From the NCBI GenBank assembly GCA_050943475.1, contig JBMNPF010000003.1, forward strand, positions 62,001-126,000: DNA of 64,000 nt, read 5' to 3'. The first letter of the stretch is position 1. Each line of letters opens with the position of its first letter. The stretch comes from Metaruminococcus_A sp050943475 (GTDB lineage: Bacteria; Bacillota; Clostridia; Oscillospirales; Ruminococcaceae). Positions 1 to 8,858 of this stretch are shown in pieces. The notes beneath the pieces were generated by a model. That model was not told the DNA's origin. It did no database searches and worked only from the letters and a program-made list of their open reading frames with translations. Position numbers and translations under genes: made by a program.

Positions 1-836
1 AAGAACAGGTTGCGCAGATGGGTGACCGAGCTTTCCACCGTCGGCGGCTCGCCCGGGCGCAGCTTGCGGTAAACCTCCAGCAGAGCCTCCTCGCCGTTTT
101 TGGTGGAGTCCTTGTTCTGGATGGTCGCAATCAGGCGCTCGTCCTCGCCGAAAACGTCGTAAATTTCGCTGTCGGTACCGGCGTATTCGGTAAAGCTCTC
201 GGTAAAATCCCCCTCCACGTTATCCTTGATGCGCAGCAGCGCGCGCAGCAGCACCGTGACCGGGATTTTACGGTTTTTATCAATGCGGACATAGAAAATG
301 TCGTTGGAATCGGTCTCATATTCCAGCCAGGCGCCGCGGTTCGGGATAACCGTGGTCGCATAGAGCGGCTTGCCGGTCTTGTCAAAGCTCTCGCTGTAAT
401 AGACGCCCGGGGAACGAACAAGCTGGGAAACAATAACACGTTCCGCACCGTTGATGACAAAGGTGCCGCTTTCGGTCATCAGCGGGAAATCGCCCAAAAA
501 GATTTCCTGTTCCTTAACCTCACCGGTCTCCTTGTTGAGCAGTCTTGCCTTGACGCGCAGCGGGGCGGCGTAGGTGACGTCGCGCTCCTTGCACTCCTCA
601 ACGCTGTACTTCGGCTCGTCGTCCAGGTGATAGTCAACAAAGTCGAGCACCAGGTTCCCGGTGTAATCGGTGATGGCTGACATATCGTCAAAGACTTCCT
701 TCAAGCCCTTTTCGAGAAACCATTTGTAAGAGTTCTTCTGTACCTCGATGAGGTTTGGCATCTCCAGAACCTCATTGATGCGCGAAAAACTCATACGCAC
801 ATTTTTCCCGAGCTTTACTGGTTTGACATTTACCAT
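1..836 (-). CDS. rpoB: RNA polymerase beta subunit, N-terminal part (runs off the left edge)
   Basis: This is the amino-terminal part (about 278 residues) of the catalytic beta subunit of DNA-dependent RNA polymerase. The frame starts MVNVKPVKLGKN and contains family-typical stretches such as SFSRINEVLEMPNLI, FLGDFPLMT, FVINGAERVIVSQLVRSPGVYY and RKIPVTVLLRALR. The ATG at 836-834 is preceded by a GGAG ribosome binding site. The 3' part of the gene, and presumably rpoC, lie outside the window. In most Clostridia rpoB follows rplJ-rplL. Here a strong promoter and unrelated genes lie upstream instead, so the gene begins a transcription unit. Confidence 0.97.
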   Translation of the reverse strand, partial: MVNVKPVKLGKNVRMSFSRINEVLEMPNLIEVQKNSYKWFLEKGLKEVFDDMSAITDYTGNLVLDFVDYHLDDEPKYSVEECKERDVTYAAPLRVKARLLNKETGEVKEQEIFLGDFPLMTESGTFVINGAERVIVSQLVRSPGVYYSESFDKTGKPLYATTVIPNRGAWLEYETDSNDIFYVRIDKNRKIPVTVLLRALLRIKDNVEGDFTESFTEYAGTDSEIYDVFGEDERLIATIQNKDSTKNGEEALLEVYRKLRPGEPPTVESSVTHLRNLF

Positions 837-1033
837 TGACTCAACCACTCCATTCTGCTATTACTCCAACACTCGCATGGTAAAACTCACAAAACACAGC
901 ATGAAACAGGGCGGTATTTCTCTGTTTCAACTATGATTTTCACCCGTCAAAACCGGCTTTTTGCCGTTTTTTGGGTGTAAATACCCATTTTGATACAGTA
1001 TATCATTATAGTACATCCCTTTTGCAGTGTCAA
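837..1033 (-). promoter_or_regulatory. rpoB promoter and about 160-nt leader
   Basis: On the minus strand a -35 box TTGACA (1033-1028) and a -10 box TATAAT (1010-1005) are separated by 17 bases, a perfect sigma-A consensus. The transcript would start near 998, leaving a leader of about 160 nt before the rpoB ATG. The leader contains an inverted repeat, TGAAACAG...CTGTTTCA, at about 902-929. No gene fills this space. Confidence 0.8.
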
Positions 1034-1124
1034 GCTTTATTTTGCCGGAATGGATTTTCTCCTGGAATTGTGGGCATATTTACAACCGGATATGCAGATT
1101 TTAGGAAACAGGTCCGCGTTACAA

Positions 1125-1158
1125 CAAAAAAGAGCGCATGCCAAAAAGCATACGCTCC
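1125..1158 (-). terminator. Intrinsic terminator of the 1169-1981 gene
   Basis: GAGCGTATGC and GCATGCGCTC pair (one G-U) around a TTTTTG loop on the minus strand, followed by six T residues. It lies 11 bases beyond the stop codon. Confidence 0.8.
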
Positions 1159-1168
1159 TCATAAAAAA

Positions 1169-1981
1169 TCAGGTATAGGTTAGATGAAAAATCGGCACGT
1201 ATTCATAACGCGTCAGCGTCCCATTGTCCAATGGAGTCAGGTGCCCAATCAATGAGTCCCGTGGACTCATCAGAGGATTATTAAAATAATTGGTACGAAA
1301 CAAAAGGTCATATTCCACCAGCTTCTCCCCATATTTGCACTTTATCTGTAGCCCACGCAGGTACGGTGCATCCAACAGACCGGCTTCATAAAGTCTCCAC
1401 AGCTCAAACGATAGCATCGCATTCTCGACCGAAAAAATGCGGGTGTGGTTTCCAACGTATTCCCAGTCATCCGGCCCACGCTGCTGATCATGGTAAGAAA
1501 TCACAAACCCGTAAGGATAGGCAAATCCATCGTCTTTATGCGGCGGCGCAGCAATTCGGTAATCAATTATTTCAACTTCCCCTTCCGGCGGCTCGCTGAA
1601 ATGAATAAAAAAGCATGCTGGTGCAGACGAGTGGATATAGCCATCTCCAAGCTGGGGCAGGGACTTAAAATTGTTCATCAGCCGCATAAACCAACTGCAA
1701 GGCATGCCTTCGGCTACAGGTTCGGCGTCGGTAATAAGGCGAGCATCATAAGGAAGATGAAAAATTTCGCCATCCCATTCCACACTGACACTAATTTTAG
1801 GAATTTCGGGACTTAGCGTATCTTCATAATACGCAATTAATGTTGAAGCCTCCACTGTTTTGACCGGACGCAGCATCACCACCTCAGGCATTTCATGCCT
1901 GTTTAAAGCCATGAACGTCACAAAAAAAAGTGTGCTCAACAACACCAAACCGGCTGCTATAAACGATTTTCGTAGCTTCAC
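1169..1981 (-). CDS. Membrane-anchored or secreted protein of unknown function
   Basis: This 270-residue protein belongs to no family I recognise. Residues 1-27 form a basic N-terminus and a hydrophobic segment (FIAAGLVLLSTLFFVTFMA), so it is probably anchored in or exported across the membrane. The rest is soluble and rich in aromatic and acidic residues, with no obvious catalytic motif. Translation starts at GTG (1981-1979), five bases after GGGAGG. It has its own terminator and probably stands alone. It resembles in style the other uncharacterised exported proteins of this window (23865-24485, 58174-59167), but no clear sequence similarity is visible. Confidence 0.7.
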   Translation of the reverse strand: MKLRKSFIAAGLVLLSTLFFVTFMALNRHEMPEVVMLRPVKTVEASTLIAYYEDTLSPEIPKISVSVEWDGEIFHLPYDARLITDAEPVAEGMPCSWFMRLMNNFKSLPQLGDGYIHSSAPACFFIHFSEPPEGEVEIIDYRIAAPPHKDDGFAYPYGFVISYHDQQRGPDDWEYVGNHTRIFSVENAMLSFELWRLYEAGLLDAPYLRGLQIKCKYGEKLVEYDLLFRTNYFNNPLMSPRDSLIGHLTPLDNGTLTRYEYVPIFHLTYT

Positions 1982-2025
1982 ACAAACCTCCCTTTTGTAG
2001 ACAGATCATCCGCTTACCAGCCCGG

Positions 2026-2812
2026 CTATCCCCGTTTATAATACTTAACCTGCGAAGTAGAATTCCAATAAGGGCAATCTGTTAAATTATGTAAAAACAA
2101 ACATTTCTCACCCCACTTGGAAAGATATTTGACCGGATTGTTCGGAATAACCGACTGAACAACTGCGGAATGGGCATCACCGCTCATTTGATACACTGCT
2201 ACATTTCCGGAGGATACGCCGGACGTAGCAACATAACCACCACCCTCATGAAATTTATGATATTCGTTGCTATCAATCTGATAGATATTTGAAGAATCAC
2301 GCTGATACCATGCAAATGAATGGCAGTTATATTTTCTCGTAGCTTCTGCCACCATCTGACAATTATACAAACCTATACAAGACGTTAGTATTGCCGTCTT
2401 TTCAACTGCCGTCCAATCAACATCATAATTACTCCCATTTAGTAGCCAACACACCAATTTTACCGTTTGGTGTATTAATGGTAGTTAAAGAGGTATAGGG
2501 TTCTATCTTTTCATTGAAAGCCTGGTAAAACAAACCCGCGGAACCACCATATATTTCTGTTTGCTCTAATTGAGCCTCGGCCCTAGCCGCTGCCGTCATA
2601 TCTACAGCTTCTATTTGTGACTCTGACAACGAATTCATAAATTCAGGTTGAGCAAGGAGAATATCAAGATACATTCCTTGCATGATCGAACCATAATCAA
2701 CCGAGCGAGCATCTGTTTCAATTGGTTGCCCTTGCATTTTAGCCAATAATTTTTCTGCCCCGTCCTCACGGGTTATTAACTCCCGTAAACCATTAAAGTA
2801 CTCGGATACCAA
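2026..2812 (-). pseudogene. Frameshifted NlpC/CHAP-like Cys-His domain protein
   Basis: Two overlapping minus-strand frames read as one protein. The first (2812-2429) begins LVSEYFNGLRELIT and ends in TPNGKIGVLATKWE followed by stop. The second (from about 2457) continues NYDVDW and carries YNCHSFAWYQ, SGNVAVY, AHSAVV, SKWG and VKYYKRG. This cysteine/histidine pattern recalls small secreted clostridial proteins with an amidase/CHAP-like fold (family recollection, not searched). Removing one base from the AAATGGG run near 2440 joins the frames. The 5' end also looks damaged: the first start is TTG without a ribosome binding site, no signal peptide is seen, and a stop lies eight codons upstream. 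The region is AT-rich. A sequencing indel is the alternative to true decay. Confidence 0.65.
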
Positions 2813-2915
2813 ATCTGTTAATTCTATTATACATTATCAGGAAAATATTTCCAGGTATAAAATTATCAAAATTACAAGCATTTTTTATTTAAAACAGCTA
2901 ATAAACTATAATAAA

Positions 2916-2946
2916 TACAGCGGGGAACCAATGGTTCCCCGCTGTA
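2916..2946 (-). terminator. Terminator downstream of the Rrf2 regulator
   Basis: A nearly perfect palindrome (ACAGCGGGGAACCA paired with TGGTTCCCCGCTGT) lies 13 bases past the Rrf2 stop and is followed on the minus strand by TATTTATT. The 2947-2958 spacer holds nothing else. Confidence 0.75.
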
Positions 2947-2958
2947 AAAGCGTTTTAT

Positions 2959-3363
2959 TTAAAGCAACTGGTCCAGGGTTACCTGTTCCAGCTTCTGCCG
3001 GACCAGAGCGGATATCTCGTCAAACACCCGCTGGACCTTACAAGGGCCGTGGCAGTCCGGAACCGTCCGGGTACAGCCGCTTTCCGGGTTGAGACAGCGG
3101 CTGAAGTAATATGTACCTTCCACCGTCTCTACAATATCTTTCAGCGTGATTTGGTTCGCCGGCCGTGCCAGCTCATAGCCGCCCTGCATCCCTTTAAAGG
3201 ATTTCACAATACCGTTTCCCGCAAACTTCCGCAGGATTTTCAGCGCAAACCGCAGGGTGACGTCGGCATTGTCCGAAATTGTTTTGGCGTCTGCACGTTT
3301 TCCTACACGCGCCATATAAACCATCATCCGGATACCGTAATCCGCTTCCAGTGTGATATGCAT
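2959..3363 (-). CDS. Rrf2-family transcriptional regulator with Fe-S cysteines
   Basis: This 134-residue DNA-binding regulator has an N-terminal winged helix (HITLEADYGIRMMVYMA, then DAKTISDNADVTLRFALKILRKF and the wing GMQGGYELARP). Residues 90-110 carry cysteines spaced C-x7-C-x7-C-x3-C (RCLN, SGCTR, DCHGPCK), of the kind that hold an iron-sulfur cluster in IscR/RsrR relatives. No isc/suf genes are next to it, so its targets are unknown. It is monocistronic, with a consensus promoter and its own terminator. Autoregulation is usual for the family, and a partial ATAC...GTAT repeat overlaps the promoter spacer. Confidence 0.92.
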   Translation of the reverse strand: MHITLEADYGIRMMVYMARVGKRADAKTISDNADVTLRFALKILRKFAGNGIVKSFKGMQGGYELARPANQITLKDIVETVEGTYYFSRCLNPESGCTRTVPDCHGPCKVQRVFDEISALVRQKLEQVTLDQLL

Positions 3364-3391
3364 ACCATCACCCTTTCTCTCCGATGATGAT

Positions 3392-3420
3392 ATTATACCA
3401 TTTTAGTGTATTTATGTCAA
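3392..3420 (-). promoter_or_regulatory. Promoter of the Rrf2 gene
   Basis: TTGACA (3420-3415), a 17-base spacer and TATAAT (3397-3392) form a perfect sigma-A promoter between the rpoD stop and the Rrf2 start. Confidence 0.85.
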
Positions 3421-3427
3421 CCACCGC

Positions 3428-4516
3428 TTAATCCAAAAAGTCCTTCAAGCGCTTGCTCCGGCTGGGATGCCGCAGCTTACGCAGCGCCTTCGCCTCAATC
3501 TGCCGAATGCGTTCACGGGTAACGTTAAATTCCTTGCCAACCTCTTCCAGCGTCCGGGAACGCCCGTCCTCCAGGCCGAACCGCAAGCGGAGCACCTTTT
3601 CCTCCCGCTCGGTCAGGGTGGAGAGCACATCGCCAAGCTGCTCCTTAAGCAGGGTGTGGCTTGCCGCCTCCGCCGGGGCCGGAGCGTCGTCGTCCGGAAT
3701 AAAATCGCCCAGATGGCTGTCTTCCTCTTCACCGATTGGCGTTTCCAGCGAAACCGGCTCCTGCGCCACCCGGATGATCTCCCGTACCTTTTCCACCGGC
3801 ATATCCAGCTCTTCCGCAATCTCCTCGGCGGTCGGCTCATGGCCATTTTTGTGCAGAAGCTGGCTGGAAACCTTTTTCACCTTGTTGATGGTCTCCACCA
3901 TATGCACCGGAATGCGGATGGTTCGCGCCTGATCGGCGATGGCGCGGGTAATGGCCTGGCGGATCCACCAGGTCGCATAGGTGGAAAACTTAAAGCCCTT
4001 GGTGTGGTCAAACTTCTCCACCGCTTTAATCAGGCCAAGGTTGCCCTCTTGAATCAGGTCAAGAAACTGCATGCCGCGGCCCACATACCGCTTGGCAATG
4101 CTGACTACCAGCCGCAGGTTCGCCTCGCTCAGCCGCTTGCGGGCAAAGGCGTCGCCGTTTGCCATACGGGTGGCAAGCTCAATCTCCTCCTCGGTGGAGA
4201 GCAGCGGCACCCGGCCAATTTCCTTGAGGTAGACCTTAACCGGGTCGTCAATGCTAATGCCTTCGGTCGAGAGGGATGCCTCCAAATCCACATTGGCATT
4301 GGTATCCAGCGCCAAATCCAGGTCAATGTCCGGCTCAAAATCCTCTACGATTTCAATGTTCATGTTCTCCAGCGAATCGTAGAGTTTTTCCATCTGTTCC
4401 GGGTCAAAGTCAAGCTCCTCCAGCGCATCGGTGATCTCTTTGGTCGTCAGCTTCCCCTTTGCTTTGCCCTGTTCAATCAAATCCGTCATTGCCGGTTTTT
4501 TCTCGGTTGCTGCCAT
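3428..4516 (-). CDS. rpoD: Primary sigma factor RpoD (SigA)
   Basis: This is the housekeeping sigma-70 factor that directs RNA polymerase to TTGACA/TATAAT promoters. Region 1.1-like acidic sequence (TKEITDALEELDFDPEQMEKLYD) is followed by region 1.2 (DPVKVYLKEIGRVPLLS), region 2 (RLVVSIAKRYVGRG, FLDLIQEGNLGLIKAVEKFD, FKFSTYATWWIRQAITRA), region 3 and region 4 (LEEVGKEFNVTRERIRQIE). I place the start at ATG 4516 (MAATEKKPAM; 362 residues), because AAGGA lies about eight bases upstream. The open frame extends further to 4600 without a better signal. It follows dnaG by 96 bases, as in the conserved macromolecular synthesis operon. Confidence 0.97.
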   Translation of the reverse strand: MAATEKKPAMTDLIEQGKAKGKLTTKEITDALEELDFDPEQMEKLYDSLENMNIEIVEDFEPDIDLDLALDTNANVDLEASLSTEGISIDDPVKVYLKEIGRVPLLSTEEEIELATRMANGDAFARKRLSEANLRLVVSIAKRYVGRGMQFLDLIQEGNLGLIKAVEKFDHTKGFKFSTYATWWIRQAITRAIADQARTIRIPVHMVETINKVKKVSSQLLHKNGHEPTAEEIAEELDMPVEKVREIIRVAQEPVSLETPIGEEEDSHLGDFIPDDDAPAPAEAASHTLLKEQLGDVLSTLTEREEKVLRLRFGLEDGRSRTLEEVGKEFNVTRERIRQIEAKALRKLRHPSRSKRLKDFLD

Positions 4517-4612
4517 AATCACATTCCTTTTCTCCGCTGCCGCCGCGGGCCTTTGCGTAACGGTGCCGTGCGGCATGGTCTTGGCACCAGTTTTGGTCAT
4601 TCCCAGACACTG

Positions 4613-6391
4613 TTAAGAGCGTCCGCTTTTCTGTTTCTTCAGCTTCTCATAGTAGCTTGCAAGCTCGGCGTCTCCGGCGTTTGCAAGCTCATCGGGCTTG
4701 GGCTTGTCGCGCAGCTCGGTGAGAACCTTTATATAATCCAGCATTTGCTGTTTTGTGTTGTCCAGTTCGTGGCTCTTTGCTAAAAGCCCCGATATTTTAC
4801 CCATTTCCTGCGGGTTTAATTCACCTGCGAGCACACTCAGGTCGACTGTGAGCCCTTCCTTTGTTTTCGCGACGATATATGTAAAAACCCGCCGGTTAAA
4901 ATCGGTGGCAAAACAGTCCGGTGAAAGCCGCGCCGCCACCGGTTCTACCGCGTCCGGATTGCGCAGCAGGTAAACAAGAATCCCTTCCTCCGCCATTGCC
5001 GCTTTGAGATTGGAAGCCCGCTGCGGGTTGATGCGGTCCTGATACAGCGCCCGGCCGCTCTGAATTTCATTCCATTCCCGTTTTTTGGCCGCCCGCTGCT
5101 CCCGCTTCATCACACCGCCTACCTGATCGAGGATCGCCGCCTTAGACACCCCGGTTTCCTCTGCGAGCTTGCCGGCATAAACCTCCCGCTCCAGCGGGTT
5201 TTTGAGCTTTGCCAGCGCCGCAACGCCGTGACGCAGGTAGGTGAGCTTTCCGTCGTCGGTGTTTAAATCCAGCGTGTGTTTAATTTTAAGCAGCTCAAAC
5301 TCCATTGGATTGTTGGCGCCCTCCAGCAGCAGCTTGAAACGGGTTGCACCAAATTTCTTGATGTATTCATCCGGGTCTTTGGCGCCTTCCATCGCAAGAA
5401 CGCGGGTTGCAACCCCCGCCTGTGAAAGCAGGGTGATGGCCCGCTCGCTGGCCCGCTGGCCCGCCACGTCGGAGTCGTAGGAGATAATGACCTGCTCCGC
5501 GTACTGCGCAATGAGCCGGGCCTGCTCCTCGGTAAGTGCCGTGCCAAGCGTCGCCACCACATTGTGGAACCCCGCCTGGTAAATGGAGATAACGTCCATG
5601 TACCCCTCCGCCAGAATCAATGTCCGGTCGGTCACCTGGGTTTTGGCCAGGTTGAGTGAGAACAGGTTGCGGCTCTTTTTAAAGACCGGGGTGTCCGCCG
5701 AGTTCAAATACTTCGGCTTGGAATCGTCCATCACTCGGCCGCCGAACGCAATCACGTTGCCCCGCAGGTCGATGATGGGGAACATCACCCGGTTCCGGAA
5801 CTGGTCGTAAAACCGCACCCGGCCGTTCCGGTCGCTGCGGGCGACCACCGCCGCCGCAATCATCTCATCCATCGTAAACCCTTTGGACCGCAGGTGACTG
5901 ATCAGATGATCCCACCCCTGCGGCGCAAAGCCCAGGCCATAGGTTTTTATCGTCTTTTCGCTGAGCTGCCGGTTCGTCAGGTAATCCAGCCCCTGCTTCC
6001 CGGCCGGGGAGAGCAGGCAAGCATGAAAAAACCGTGCCGCTTCCCGGTTGAGCGCATAAATGCGGGTGCGCATTTGGTAAGCCCGGTCCTCGCCCCCCTC
6101 GTCCGGCACCGCCATGTTGTAGCGCCGCGCCAGAAAACGAATGGCCTCCGGGTAGTCGAGGTTTTCAATCTTCATAATGAAGGTGATCACATCGCCTCCC
6201 GCACCGCAGCCAAAGCAGTAGAAGGATTGGGTATCCGGGTAAATCACCATCGAGGGTGTTTTCTCGGAATGGAACGGGCAGAGGCATTTTTGGTTGCGCC
6301 CCGCGCGGGTAATCGAACAGTAGCTGGACATCACATCTTCAATGTCCGCCGTCTGCCGGAGCTGCATAATAAAGCTGTTGGGAATCGCCAT
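4613..6391 (-). CDS. dnaG: DNA primase
   Basis: This 592-residue primase makes RNA primers at the replication fork. It has an N-terminal CHC2 zinc finger (CLCPFHSEKTPS ... YCFGCGAGGD, residues 36-66), a Toprim catalytic core (LILAEGYMDVISIYQAGF and YDSDVAGQRASERA, about 255-320) and a C-terminal DnaB-helicase interaction region. Its ATG follows GGAGGCGGGTTGG. The gene sits between dgt and rpoD on the same strand (40 bases after dgt, 96 before rpoD) and is probably cotranscribed with them. Confidence 0.97.
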   Translation of the reverse strand: MAIPNSFIMQLRQTADIEDVMSSYCSITRAGRNQKCLCPFHSEKTPSMVIYPDTQSFYCFGCGAGGDVITFIMKIENLDYPEAIRFLARRYNMAVPDEGGEDRAYQMRTRIYALNREAARFFHACLLSPAGKQGLDYLTNRQLSEKTIKTYGLGFAPQGWDHLISHLRSKGFTMDEMIAAAVVARSDRNGRVRFYDQFRNRVMFPIIDLRGNVIAFGGRVMDDSKPKYLNSADTPVFKKSRNLFSLNLAKTQVTDRTLILAEGYMDVISIYQAGFHNVVATLGTALTEEQARLIAQYAEQVIISYDSDVAGQRASERAITLLSQAGVATRVLAMEGAKDPDEYIKKFGATRFKLLLEGANNPMEFELLKIKHTLDLNTDDGKLTYLRHGVAALAKLKNPLEREVYAGKLAEETGVSKAAILDQVGGVMKREQRAAKKREWNEIQSGRALYQDRINPQRASNLKAAMAEEGILVYLLRNPDAVEPVAARLSPDCFATDFNRRVFTYIVAKTKEGLTVDLSVLAGELNPQEMGKISGLLAKSHELDNTKQQMLDYIKVLTELRDKPKPDELANAGDAELASYYEKLKKQKSGRS

Positions 6392-6430
6392 CCAACCCGC
6401 CTCCTTTCCAAAAGGGTGTGTAACCTAATT

Positions 6431-7429
6431 TTAAACCGCCGGCCAGGAACGCGGAACATAGAGCCGCTCAAACAGCTCGACCGCGTAACTGTCGGTCATG
6501 CCTGCAATGTAGTCACAGGCCGCCCGGTGCTCCCCCTCGCGCTCTGCAATGGCACGGTAAAAGGGCGGCAGTTCCTCCGGGCGCTCGGCAAAATGCCGGT
6601 ATAATATCTTGACAACTTCCTCCGCCTTTCCCTCTTCGGATTTGGCGGTGGGGTTGGTGTAAACCTGTTCAAACATAAAGGCCTTGAGCCGGTCGTGCGC
6701 CTCCTGTACCTCCGGCGCCATTGCAATTTCTGCGCCGCTGTACGCAATCACCGAATGGATGATGGTGGAAATCCGCTCCGACTTGCTGCGCCCCAGTACA
6801 TAGGTGCACTGGAACGGAATATCTTCAGCGGACAGCACCCCGGCCCGGAGTGCGTCCTCAATGTCGTGGTTGATATACGCCACCTTGTCGGACAGCTTGA
6901 CCACCCGCCCCTCAAGGGTGGCGGCCACCGCGTCCAGCGAATGGCAGGCAATGCCGTTTTTGACCTCATAAGTAAGATTAAGCCCCTTGCCGTCCTTTTC
7001 CAGCACCTCCGCCACGCGCACGCTGTGCAGGGCGTGCTGAAACCCCATTGGGCAGACCTCATTCAACGCCCGTTCCCCTGCATGGCCAAATGGCGTATGG
7101 CCCAAATCATGCCCCATCGCAATGGCCTCGGTCAAATCTTCATTGAGGCGAAGCGCCCGGGCAATCGTCCGCGCAATCTGCGACACCTCAAGGGTATGGG
7201 TCAGCCGGGTGCGGAAATGGTCGCCCATCGGGGAGAGAAAAACCTGGGTCTTATGCTTGAGCCGCCGGAACGAGTTGCAGTGGATAATCCGGTCCCGGTC
7301 TCGGCAGAAGTCGGTGCGCAGGTCGCACTTCTCCTCCGGGCGCAAACGTCCCCTGCTTTCGGCAGAAAGAACCGCATAAGGGCTTAAGGTACGGCGTTCC
7401 AGCGCTTCAGTCTGTTCTCTTACCGTCAT
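6431..7429 (-). CDS. dgt: dGTPase-like HD-domain triphosphohydrolase
   Basis: This 332-residue protein of the dGTP triphosphohydrolase family removes triphosphate from deoxynucleotides. HD metal-binding motifs are intact: RLTHTLEVSQIARTIA (about residue 75), MGHDLGHTPFGHAGE (about 105) and INHDIEDALRAG (about 187). The family start RRTLSPYAVLSAESRGR is present, and the ATG follows GGGAGG. In Clostridia this gene commonly precedes dnaG and rpoD, as here, linking nucleotide supply to replication. Its substrate range cannot be read from sequence. Confidence 0.93.
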   Translation of the reverse strand: MTVREQTEALERRTLSPYAVLSAESRGRLRPEEKCDLRTDFCRDRDRIIHCNSFRRLKHKTQVFLSPMGDHFRTRLTHTLEVSQIARTIARALRLNEDLTEAIAMGHDLGHTPFGHAGERALNEVCPMGFQHALHSVRVAEVLEKDGKGLNLTYEVKNGIACHSLDAVAATLEGRVVKLSDKVAYINHDIEDALRAGVLSAEDIPFQCTYVLGRSKSERISTIIHSVIAYSGAEIAMAPEVQEAHDRLKAFMFEQVYTNPTAKSEEGKAEEVVKILYRHFAERPEELPPFYRAIAEREGEHRAACDYIAGMTDSYAVELFERLYVPRSWPAV

Positions 7430-7547
7430 ATCCGCGCCTCCCTCTTCAAAAGGTCTCTCATTAATATATATACCGCTTCCTTGTCGCTATTACTCTATTT
7501 TTGTTGTCCGCTGTCCTGCGGCAAATATTTCTTTTGCAAGCAGCGGT

Positions 7548-8168
7548 TTATTCCATATCCGCATGGCATTCCCGGAGTACGAACGGCTCCACCTGCCCGG
7601 CGGAAAGTTCCTGCAACTCCTTGCAGAACGCCCCGAACCGCTCGCTTTTTATAAGCAGCACCAACCGGACCTGTTCGCCAAAAGAGGTTTCCTGAACCTG
7701 GATGCGGTACTGCGGCAGCAGGTAGGTAATTTTTCCATAAAGGGCGTAATCCACCTCAATTACAAAAGAGGTGCAGGGCACCATGTTGAGAATTCCGCCC
7801 GCCGTCACCGCCAGACTGGCGCCTGTGGAATAGGCCCGCACCAGGCCGCCCGCACCAAGCAGCACCCCGCCAAAATAACGGGTTACCACCGCGCAGACGT
7901 CTACCAGGCCGTTCCGAGAAAGCACCTCCAAAATCGGCACCCCTGCCGTTCCCTGCGGCTCCCCGTCATCCGAGTAGCGCTTGATCTGCCCCTCCCGCAG
8001 GATATAGGCGTAACAGTTGTGGTTGGCCTCGCGGTTGCAGGCGCGCACCTCTTCAATAAACGCCACCGCTTCTTGCTCGGTCTGTACCGGCGCAATGTGT
8101 CCAATAAAACGGGAGCGCCGCTCAACAAATTCATCTTCGGCCTTCTGCTGGATGGTTCTGTACTCCAC
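7548..8168 (-). CDS. YigZ/IMPACT-family protein
   Basis: This 206-residue protein has an N-terminal UPF0029/IMPACT domain (FVERRSRFIGHIAPVQTEQEA, CYAYILREGQIKRYSDDGEPQGTAG, VDVCAVVTRYFGGVLLGAGGLVRAY) and a short C-terminal ferredoxin-like DUF1949 domain. The molecular function of the family is not firmly known; the yeast and mammalian relatives modulate Gcn2. The start is GTG (8168-8166) after GGAGTG. It is probably transcribed alone. Confidence 0.92.
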   Translation of the reverse strand: MEYRTIQQKAEDEFVERRSRFIGHIAPVQTEQEAVAFIEEVRACNREANHNCYAYILREGQIKRYSDDGEPQGTAGVPILEVLSRNGLVDVCAVVTRYFGGVLLGAGGLVRAYSTGASLAVTAGGILNMVPCTSFVIEVDYALYGKITYLLPQYRIQVQETSFGEQVRLVLLIKSERFGAFCKELQELSAGQVEPFVLRECHADME

Positions 8169-8523
8169 CGTTTATCACACTCCAAACCAACTTTGGCGGC
8201 TGTCAAAACCGCCGGATACCACAAAATCAGACCGCTGTCTGGCGGTCAGCCCGGTTTAAAATTTTGCTGCACGCACCGGGTTCGAAAAACATACGGACCA
8301 AACACCCACATAGACCGCCCATTCAAATTGGAGCAGAGCAGCAATTCCGCGCTTTTACGGTCCAAACCGCCTGAGCGGTTCCTCCCGGTGTTTCACATCA
8401 GCGCGCCGGGTCCGCAGCCCCCCAAAAAATCCACCGGCGGCCTGCTAGACCGCAGACATATACCCAACTACAACACAGCGGAGCTCGCATCAAAATCCGC
8501 CCCGGTACAACCGCAAATTTTTG
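8169..8523. other. Gene-free interval between yigZ-like gene and rpmE
   Basis: About 355 bases with no convincing gene on either strand. Open frames here have neither ribosome binding sites nor recognisable sequence. Short GC-rich repeats such as GACCGC...GCGGTC (about 8231-8246) occur, but no RNA family is recognisable. Confidence 0.5.
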
Positions 8524-8562
8524 AAAAAACAAAAGCGGTGAGCACTTTTGCACACCGCTTTT
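8524..8562 (-). terminator. rpmE terminator
   Basis: AAAAGCGGTG and CACCGCTTTT pair across a 12-base loop just below the rpmE stop. On the minus strand the hairpin is followed by GTTTTTT. Confidence 0.8.
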
Positions 8563-8569
8563 CGCCGGA

Positions 8570-8773
8570 TTATTTGTCCATATTGAAACGCTTTTTGAAA
8601 CGGTCAACACGTCCGCCGGTATCTACCAGTTTCTGCTTGCCGGTGTAGAACGGATGGCATTTCGAACAAATTTCAACCTTAATATCGCCCCGGGTGGAGC
8701 GGGTCTCGATGACGTTGCCGCACGCGCACTTAATGGTGGTCGGCTCGTACTTCGGATGAATTCCCTCTTTCAC
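8570..8773 (-). CDS. rpmE: 50S ribosomal protein bL31, zinc-binding form
   Basis: A 67-residue ribosomal protein. The sequence KEGIHPKYEPTTIKC, CACGN, CSKCHPFYTG and GRVDRFKKRF is diagnostic. The cysteine pairs show the zinc-containing C+ form, which is usually replaced by a zinc-free paralogue under zinc limitation. The start is GTG at 8773-8771, seven bases after AGAGGTG; the longer open frame to 8842 would add a non-homologous N-terminus. A good promoter lies upstream and a terminator downstream, so it is monocistronic. Confidence 0.95.
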   Translation of the reverse strand: MKEGIHPKYEPTTIKCACGNVIETRSTRGDIKVEICSKCHPFYTGKQKLVDTGGRVDRFKKRFNMDK

Positions 8774-8858
8774 TTCAGTCACCTCTTTTTTCACGAGTAC
8801 GCCGCTTAGGGACGCGAAATCAGACCAATTTCGCGCGCACAAGGGCTATCGAGATATT

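Noticed and set aside
2821..2836. TATAAT sequence just before the frameshifted gene
   Set aside because: A -10-like TATAAT is present on the minus strand but no -35 at a usable distance; AT-rich background makes a chance match likely.
3467..4783. Plus-strand open frame opposite rpoD and the end of dnaG
   Set aside because: The sequence is the antisense of conserved sigma-70 regions and shows no domain or start signal.
7563..8648. Plus-strand open frame across yigZ and the gap to rpmE
   Set aside because: It spans two real minus-strand genes and a terminator, with Arg/Pro-rich composition typical of shadow frames.
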